Origin: Gammaproteobacteria bacterium
Lineage (GTDB): Bacteria > Pseudomonadota > Gammaproteobacteria > Steroidobacterales > JACDCP01
Direction of reading: 5' to 3'
Assembly (NCBI GenBank): GCA_013817465.1
Contig: JACDCP010000106.1
Location: 1 to 9,657, forward strand
DNA length: 9,657 bases
Position 1 is the first letter of the stretch. Every line of letters starts with the position of its first letter. The translations under genes were made by a program, and so were the position numbers. The notes beneath the pieces were generated by a model. It had not been told where the DNA came from. It did no database searches and saw only the letters and a list, made by a program, of their open reading frames with translations. Of the stretch, positions 5,995-9,657 are shown one piece after another.

Positions 5995-7134
5995 GTGAGC
6001 GGGTTTCAGTACATCGATAATTCCTGGCAGCTCGAGGCGTTCGTTGCCGGGCTGGCCGGGCAGAAGCGCATCGCCATCGATACGGAATTTGTGCGCGAGC
6101 GAACGTATTATCCGATTCTCTGCCTCATCCAGGTCGCCGGTCACTTCGACCCTGGCGACGGAGCCGTCATCGCGCTGATCGACCCGATGGCCATCGATGA
6201 TCTCACGTCACTCGGAAGGCTTCTCGGCGACACGCGCATTACCAAGGTGCTGCATGCCGGCCGGCAGGATATCGAAGTCCTGCTGGCGCGCACGGGGTCG
6301 ATGCCGAAGCCCGTGTTCGATACGCAGATCGGCGCGGCTCTCCTCGGGCACGGCTCGCAGGTTTCTTATGCAGCGCTGGTCGAGACGCTGCTCGGCGTGC
6401 GTCTTAACAAAGCGCACACGCGCACTGACTGGGCGAGGCGGCCGCTCCGGTCAGAGCAGTTGACCTATGCCGCCGCCGACGTGCGCTATCTGTTCGAGCT
6501 CGAGGCGCGCCTCGCGGAGGAGCTCAACCTGCGCGGCCGCGCCGGCTGGGCCGCAGCGGAGCTCGACGGGCTGGCCGACGAAAAGCTCTATCGTTCCGCG
6601 CCGGGCGAGGCCTGGCGCCGGCTTAAGGGTCTGCCTGGCCTGGAGGCTCCGGCCCACGCCGTGGCGCGCAGTCTCGCGGCCTGGCGCGAGCGACAGGCGA
6701 TGAGCGATGATCGCCCACGGCAATGGATATTGCGCGACGCCGCCCTTCTCCAGCTCGCGCGCTCGGCGCCACGTGCCGAGGCGGAGCTCGCCGGTATCGC
6801 CGACCTGTCCGGCGGTTTCGCGCGCCGCCATGGTGCAGAGCTCGTTGGGCTCATCTCCGATGCGCGGGAAGACCCGGCAGGGGAAGCCGAATCCTGGCCT
6901 CGGCCGCGGCTCGACGCGGGTCAAAAAGCACTGCTTTCCCGACTCGCCGGCGAAGTCCGCGCCTGCGCAGAGCAACATCTGCTCAGCCCCGAGTTGCTGG
7001 CCACGCGCAGCGACCTCGAGCGCCTCGTGCGCGGCGACAACGACCCGGCAGTGCTGCAGGGTTGGCGGCTCGAGCTGATCGGCGAACGGCTACGCGAAAT
7101 CGTTAACGGGAATGGAAACCCGGGAAAGCTCTGA
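5995..7134 (+). CDS. rnd: Ribonuclease D
   Basis: RNase D is a 3'-5' exoribonuclease that trims tRNA precursors and other small RNAs. The 379-residue length is close to the E. coli enzyme (375). The DEDDy exonuclease domain is complete: D29 and E31 in IAIDTEFVRERTYYP, D92 in HAGRQDIEVL, and Y158 and D162 in YAAADVRYLFELE, one to seven residues from the E. coli positions. Residues about 207-290 (WRRLKGLPGLE through AAWRERQAMSDDRPRQWILRDAALLQLA) form the first HRDC domain; a degenerate C-terminal helical region follows. The start is GTG at 5995, because the frame is closed by TGA at 5962 and no in-frame ATG precedes the conserved N-terminal strand; no strong ribosome site is visible. It is divergent from the mpl operon and convergent with adk. 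Confidence 0.95.
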   Translation: MSGFQYIDNSWQLEAFVAGLAGQKRIAIDTEFVRERTYYPILCLIQVAGHFDPGDGAVIALIDPMAIDDLTSLGRLLGDTRITKVLHAGRQDIEVLLARTGSMPKPVFDTQIGAALLGHGSQVSYAALVETLLGVRLNKAHTRTDWARRPLRSEQLTYAAADVRYLFELEARLAEELNLRGRAGWAAAELDGLADEKLYRSAPGEAWRRLKGLPGLEAPAHAVARSLAAWRERQAMSDDRPRQWILRDAALLQLARSAPRAEAELAGIADLSGGFARRHGAELVGLISDAREDPAGEAESWPRPRLDAGQKALLSRLAGEVRACAEQHLLSPELLATRSDLERLVRGDNDPAVLQGWRLELIGERLREIVNGNGNPGKL

Positions 7135-7142
7135 TTAAGGAA

Positions 7143-7161
7143 CCTCTGATCGATTCAGAGG
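7143..7161 (+). other. Small hairpin after rnd
   Basis: cctctga (7143-7149) and tcagagg (7155-7161) form a perfect 7-bp stem with a 5-nt loop, 8 bp after the rnd stop. No T-run follows, so it is not a standard intrinsic terminator; it may be an mRNA-end structure. Confidence 0.35.
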
Positions 7162-7179
7162 GCGGAATCCAGTGCTTTC

Positions 7180-7202
7180 AAAAACACCGGCTTCCGCCGG
7201 TG
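7180..7202 (-). terminator. Intrinsic terminator of adk
   Basis: Read on the minus strand, CACCGGC (7202-7196), loop GGAA and GCCGGTG (7191-7185) form a perfect GC-rich 7-bp stem directly followed by TTTTT (7184-7180). It lies 23 bp past the adk stop (7228-7226). The plus strand has no T-run after the stem, so it serves mainly adk. Confidence 0.8.
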
Positions 7203-7225
7203 CGACGCCTTATTCAGACCTTTCC

Positions 7226-7888
7226 TCAGGCTGACCCCGATTTCCGAAGGTGCTCGAGCGCGCTGATCAGCCGCTCGAAGACTTCATCGATGTCGCCTTC
7301 GGCGTCCACGATCTGCAGCAGGTCGCGCCGAGCATAAAAACCGATCAGTGGACGAGTGCGGGATTCGTACACTTCGAGCCGATTGCGGATCGTCGCCTCA
7401 TTATCATCCGTGCGCTGCTCGAGGCGCCCGCCGCAATGGTCGCAGACATCCGTCTGCTGCGGCGGTGAAAAGTACACATTATAAACGCGGCCACATTGCG
7501 GGCAGCTGCGCCGGCCCGTAAGCCGCTGCATCAGAATCTCGAAATCGACGTCCATCAGCACGGCACAATCGAGTGGCTGGCCGATCGTTTCGAGCAGCCC
7601 TTCGAGCGCGCCGGCCTGCGTCTCATTGCGCGGGAATCCGTCGAGCACGAATCCGGCGGGGTCTTGCCGGTCGAGGCGCTCGCGGATCATGCCGAGCACG
7701 ATCTCATCGGCGACGAGCTCGCCGGCATCCATCGCCATGCTGGCCTTCTTACCGAGGACGCTGCCCTCGGACACGGCCTCGCGCAGCAGATCGCCGGTCG
7801 AGATCTGCGGCATGCCATAACGCGCGACGAGCTTCTGCGCCTGCGTGCCCTTTCCCGAGCCCGGCGCGCCGAGCAACACCACTCTCAT
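7226..7888 (-). CDS. adk: Adenylate kinase with tetracysteine (zinc-type) LID
   Basis: Adk catalyses ATP + AMP = 2 ADP in the cytoplasm. The 220-residue long-form enzyme shows the P-loop GAPGSGKGT (7-15), STGDLLR with the AMP-binding Arg (R36), DGFPRN (83-88), GRRSCPQCGRVYN (125-137) and DDNEATIRNRL (161-171). The LID carries C129-x2-C132-x16-C149-x2-C152, the zinc-binding pattern usual in Gram-positive Adk; E. coli-type enzymes have His/Ser/Asp/Thr there instead. ATG at 7888-7886 with GGGAGG 7 nt upstream, a strong ribosome site. It is a single gene with its own terminator, divergent from pfp across a 271-bp gap. Its product recycles AMP released by PPi-forming reactions, which fits the neighbouring PPi enzymes. 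Confidence 0.98.
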   Translation of the reverse strand: MRVVLLGAPGSGKGTQAQKLVARYGMPQISTGDLLREAVSEGSVLGKKASMAMDAGELVADEIVLGMIRERLDRQDPAGFVLDGFPRNETQAGALEGLLETIGQPLDCAVLMDVDFEILMQRLTGRRSCPQCGRVYNVYFSPPQQTDVCDHCGGRLEQRTDDNEATIRNRLEVYESRTRPLIGFYARRDLLQIVDAEGDIDEVFERLISALEHLRKSGSA

Positions 7889-7923
7889 GTCGAAGCCTCC
7901 CAGTCAGGATGTTGAATACTAAC

Positions 7924-8072
7924 GGGATGCCACGAACCGCGCACCGTTTGAATCAGCTCACGCAAAAACTACTCGGCGCAGCCGGCCAATGCCGGTAACT
8001 CTGCCACCACGTAATCGGTCAGATCGAACGACCGGGATGCCGCAAGTCGCGCACCTGCCGCATCCACTCACG
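7924..8072. repeat. Two degenerate 39-bp direct repeats in the adk-pfp gap
   Basis: gggatgccacgaaccgcgca at 7924-7943 and gggatgccgcaagtcgcgca at 8034-8053 begin two 39-bp copies (7924-7962 and 8034-8072), both ending in ctcacg, with 28 of 39 identical bases and an offset of 110 bp. The similarity is modest and the origin unclear. The rest of the gap holds a 5-bp hairpin (7982-7995) and no gene that I can support. Confidence 0.35.
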
Positions 8073-8093
8073 TAGCCCGCTCATCTGCGCGAC

Positions 8094-8123
8094 TGGCCAT
8101 CACGCGGGGCTGAACTGTATATT
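8094..8123 (+). promoter_or_regulatory. Candidate sigma-70-like promoter of pfp-hppA
   Basis: TATATT (8118-8123) lies about 37 nt before the pfp ATG, with TGGCCA (8094-8099) 18 nt upstream as a weak -35. This is the only -10-like, AT-richer patch close to the start. Assignment rests on consensus similarity only. Confidence 0.3.
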
Positions 8124-8159
8124 CGCCCTTTCATTCGTAAGAAGAGCAGCCTATTCATC

Positions 8160-9422
8160 ATGGCCAGAATGAATGCCTTTTATGCACAGTCCGGCGGCGT
8201 CACGGCTGTCATCAACGCTTCCGCCTGCGCGGTCATCGAGACCGCGCGAAAGCACAAGGACAAGATCGGCAAAGTCTATGCCGGCCGCAACGGCATCCTC
8301 GGCGCATTGACCGAGGACCTCATCGATACCAGCAAGGAGACCGCGGCGGCCATCGCCGCGCTCCGGCATACGCCCGGCGGCGCCTTCGGCTCCGCCCGAT
8401 ACAAGCTCAAGGGACTCGACGACAATAAGGCGCAATACGAGCGTCTCATCGAGGTCTTCAGAGCCCACGACATCGGCTACTTCTTCTATAACGGCGGCGG
8501 CGATTCCATGGACACGGCGCACAAGGTTTCGCAGCTGGGCCGGAGGCTCGGTTATCCGATCGCCTGTGTCGGCGTGCCGAAGACCGTCGACAACGACCTC
8601 GCTGTCACCGACAACTGTCCGGGCTTCGGCTCGGTCGCCAAGTACGTCGCGGTGTCCACGCTCGAAGCCGCCCTCGACGTCGAGTCCATGGCAAAAACCT
8701 CGACGCGGGTATTCGTGCTCGAGGTCATGGGCCGCCATGCAGGTTGGATAGCGGCGGCTGGCGGGCTGGCCGGTGAAAAGAAATTTGATCCTCCGCACGC
8801 GATCATCTTCCCGGAGGTCGCCTTCGACGAGGCGAAATTCCTCGCGCGCGTGAAGGAAGCCGTGGAAGGCTGTGGCTATTGTGTCGTCGTCGTTTCCGAA
8901 GGCGCACGCGACAAGCACGGCAAATTTCTTTCGGACGCCGGCTCCCGCGACGCCTTCGGTCACGTCCAGCTCGGCGGCGTGGCGCCCGTGGTCGCAAATC
9001 TCACGAAGGCCAGGCTCGGCTACAAGTATCATTGGGCGGTCGCCGATTACCTGCAGCGCTCGGCGCGTCACATCGCCTCGAAGGTCGACGTGGAGCAGGC
9101 TTACGCGGTAGGCAAGGCGGCCGTGGAGTTCGCGCTCAAGGGCCACAACGCCATCATGCCGGTCATCGTGCGTCAATCGGACCGGCCTTACCGCTGGGGA
9201 ATCGGCATGACCGAGCTCAAGCACGTCGCGAACCGCGAAAAGATGATGCCCAGGCGCTATATCTCCCGGGACGGCTTCGGCATCACGGCCGAGTGCCGTC
9301 GTTATCTCGAGCCTTTGATCCGAGGCGAGGACTATCCCCCCTATCAGAAAGGCCTTCCGGCTTATGTGCGGCTCAAGAACACGGCAGTGGACAAAAAGCT
9401 GAGCGCAGAATTCGTGCTATGA
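8160..9422 (+). CDS. pfp: Pyrophosphate--fructose 6-phosphate 1-phosphotransferase (PPi-PFK)
   Basis: This 420-residue enzyme of the phosphofructokinase A superfamily probably interconverts fructose 6-phosphate + PPi and fructose 1,6-bisphosphate + phosphate, allowing glycolysis and gluconeogenesis through one enzyme. Visible are the N-terminal loop YAQSGGVTAVINAS (8-21), GGGDSMDTA (112-120), the substrate motif VPKTVDNDL (139-147) with the catalytic-type D144 and D146, GFGSVAKY (155-162) and MGRHAGWIA (190-198). Lysine 141 in PKTVDND, where ATP enzymes have Gly (PGTIDND), is the established mark of PPi specificity. The C-terminal part carries the fructose-6-P-binding GVAPVVANLTKARLG region. 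Start ATG at 8160 with a weak purine-rich aagaagag about 12 nt upstream. hppA starts 27 bp downstream, so the two are probably cotranscribed. Confidence 0.95.
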   Translation: MARMNAFYAQSGGVTAVINASACAVIETARKHKDKIGKVYAGRNGILGALTEDLIDTSKETAAAIAALRHTPGGAFGSARYKLKGLDDNKAQYERLIEVFRAHDIGYFFYNGGGDSMDTAHKVSQLGRRLGYPIACVGVPKTVDNDLAVTDNCPGFGSVAKYVAVSTLEAALDVESMAKTSTRVFVLEVMGRHAGWIAAAGGLAGEKKFDPPHAIIFPEVAFDEAKFLARVKEAVEGCGYCVVVVSEGARDKHGKFLSDAGSRDAFGHVQLGGVAPVVANLTKARLGYKYHWAVADYLQRSARHIASKVDVEQAYAVGKAAVEFALKGHNAIMPVIVRQSDRPYRWGIGMTELKHVANREKMMPRRYISRDGFGITAECRRYLEPLIRGEDYPPYQKGLPAYVRLKNTAVDKKLSAEFVL

Positions 9423-9449
9423 TGCCGCGTTTTTTTGGGGCGACCAATA

Positions 9450-9657
9450 ATGTCAATTGATTCAGGTATCTGGCTGGCTCTCGCGGCAGCCGTTCTGGCC
9501 CTCGTCTACGGTGCCGTTTCGGTGCGCTGGATTCTCAGCCGGCCGGCTGGCAGCGAGCGCATGCAGAGCATCGCAGGCGCCATTCAGGAAGGGGCGCGGG
9601 CCTATCTGAACCGCCAGTACCTTACCATTGGAATGGTTGGCGTAGTGCTGTTCCTGT
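9450..9657 (+). CDS. hppA: Membrane-bound ion-pumping pyrophosphatase, N-terminal part (runs off the window)
   Basis: The first 69 residues of a V-type (M-type) membrane pyrophosphatase, which couples PPi hydrolysis to H+ or Na+ transport across the inner membrane. The ATG at 9450 opens MSIDSGIWLALAAAVLALVY, a first transmembrane helix, followed by IAGAIQEGARAYLNRQYLTI, the very conserved N-terminal family motif, and the start of the second helix (VGVVLFL). The ribosome site is weak (ggggcg about 8 nt upstream), with a run of seven T at 9430-9436. The catalytic loops, and the residue that tells K+-dependent from K+-independent forms, lie beyond the window, so the ion cannot be told. The pfp-hppA order supports a PPi-based energy module. 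Confidence 0.93.
   Translation, partial: MSIDSGIWLALAAAVLALVYGAVSVRWILSRPAGSERMQSIAGAIQEGARAYLNRQYLTIGMVGVVLFL

Noticed and set aside
8151..9224. 357-residue minus-strand open frame
   Set aside because: Complete antisense shadow of pfp, whose PFK motifs are unambiguous.
9418..9436. TATGAT -10 box and a T7 run between pfp and hppA as promoter or terminator
   Set aside because: TATGAT overlaps the pfp stop and has no -35 at a proper distance. The T-run has no preceding stem. With 27 bp between the genes an operon is simpler.

Overview
The window reads as chromosomal DNA from a GC-rich gammaproteobacterium. The evidence is the mpl-ubiX pair, a proteobacterial-type RNase D, and a pyrophosphate-dependent phosphofructokinase beside a membrane H+-pyrophosphatase. 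The last combination occurs in methanotrophs and some other Proteobacteria. I cannot fix the genus. Nothing looks like phage, plasmid or a complete transposon, but the left third is unusually rich in small palindromic repeats that sit exactly on gene ends.

Layout: 1-56 may be the last codons of a plus-strand gene. 43-210 is a compact MITE/REP-like element of nested hairpins with imperfect terminal inverted repeats. From 208 to 5870 all genes are on the minus strand. Read in their transcription direction they are: a small five-helix membrane protein of unknown function (5870-5352), mpl (5352-3961), ubiX (3971-3357), a cluster of GGTGCC palindromes, a stand-alone Lon N-terminal-domain protein (3222-2629), a 25-bp-arm palindrome, a macrodomain protein (2548-2024), and a secreted glycosidase-like protein with a repetitive proline tail (1764-208). 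The first three overlap and look translationally coupled. rnd (5995-7134) runs divergently from the membrane-protein/mpl/ubiX unit and converges on adk (7888-7226), which has a clear intrinsic terminator. From 8160, pfp and the start of hppA run rightwards, divergent from adk.

Functional themes: (i) peptidoglycan recycling (Mpl) and prenylated-FMN synthesis (UbiX) share an operon with an uncharacterised membrane protein. (ii) Pfp, a proton- or sodium-pumping pyrophosphatase and adenylate kinase form a PPi/adenylate energy neighbourhood. Pfp makes glycolysis reversible at the cost of PPi, the pump interconverts PPi and ion gradient, and Adk recycles AMP from PPi-releasing reactions. (iii) Three different palindromic repeat families touch the 3' end of the glycosidase gene, the 5' end of the macrodomain gene and the 3' end of ubiX, supplying stop or start codons. 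I see no new defence or mobile system. The most unusual content is this repeat-gene fusion pattern.
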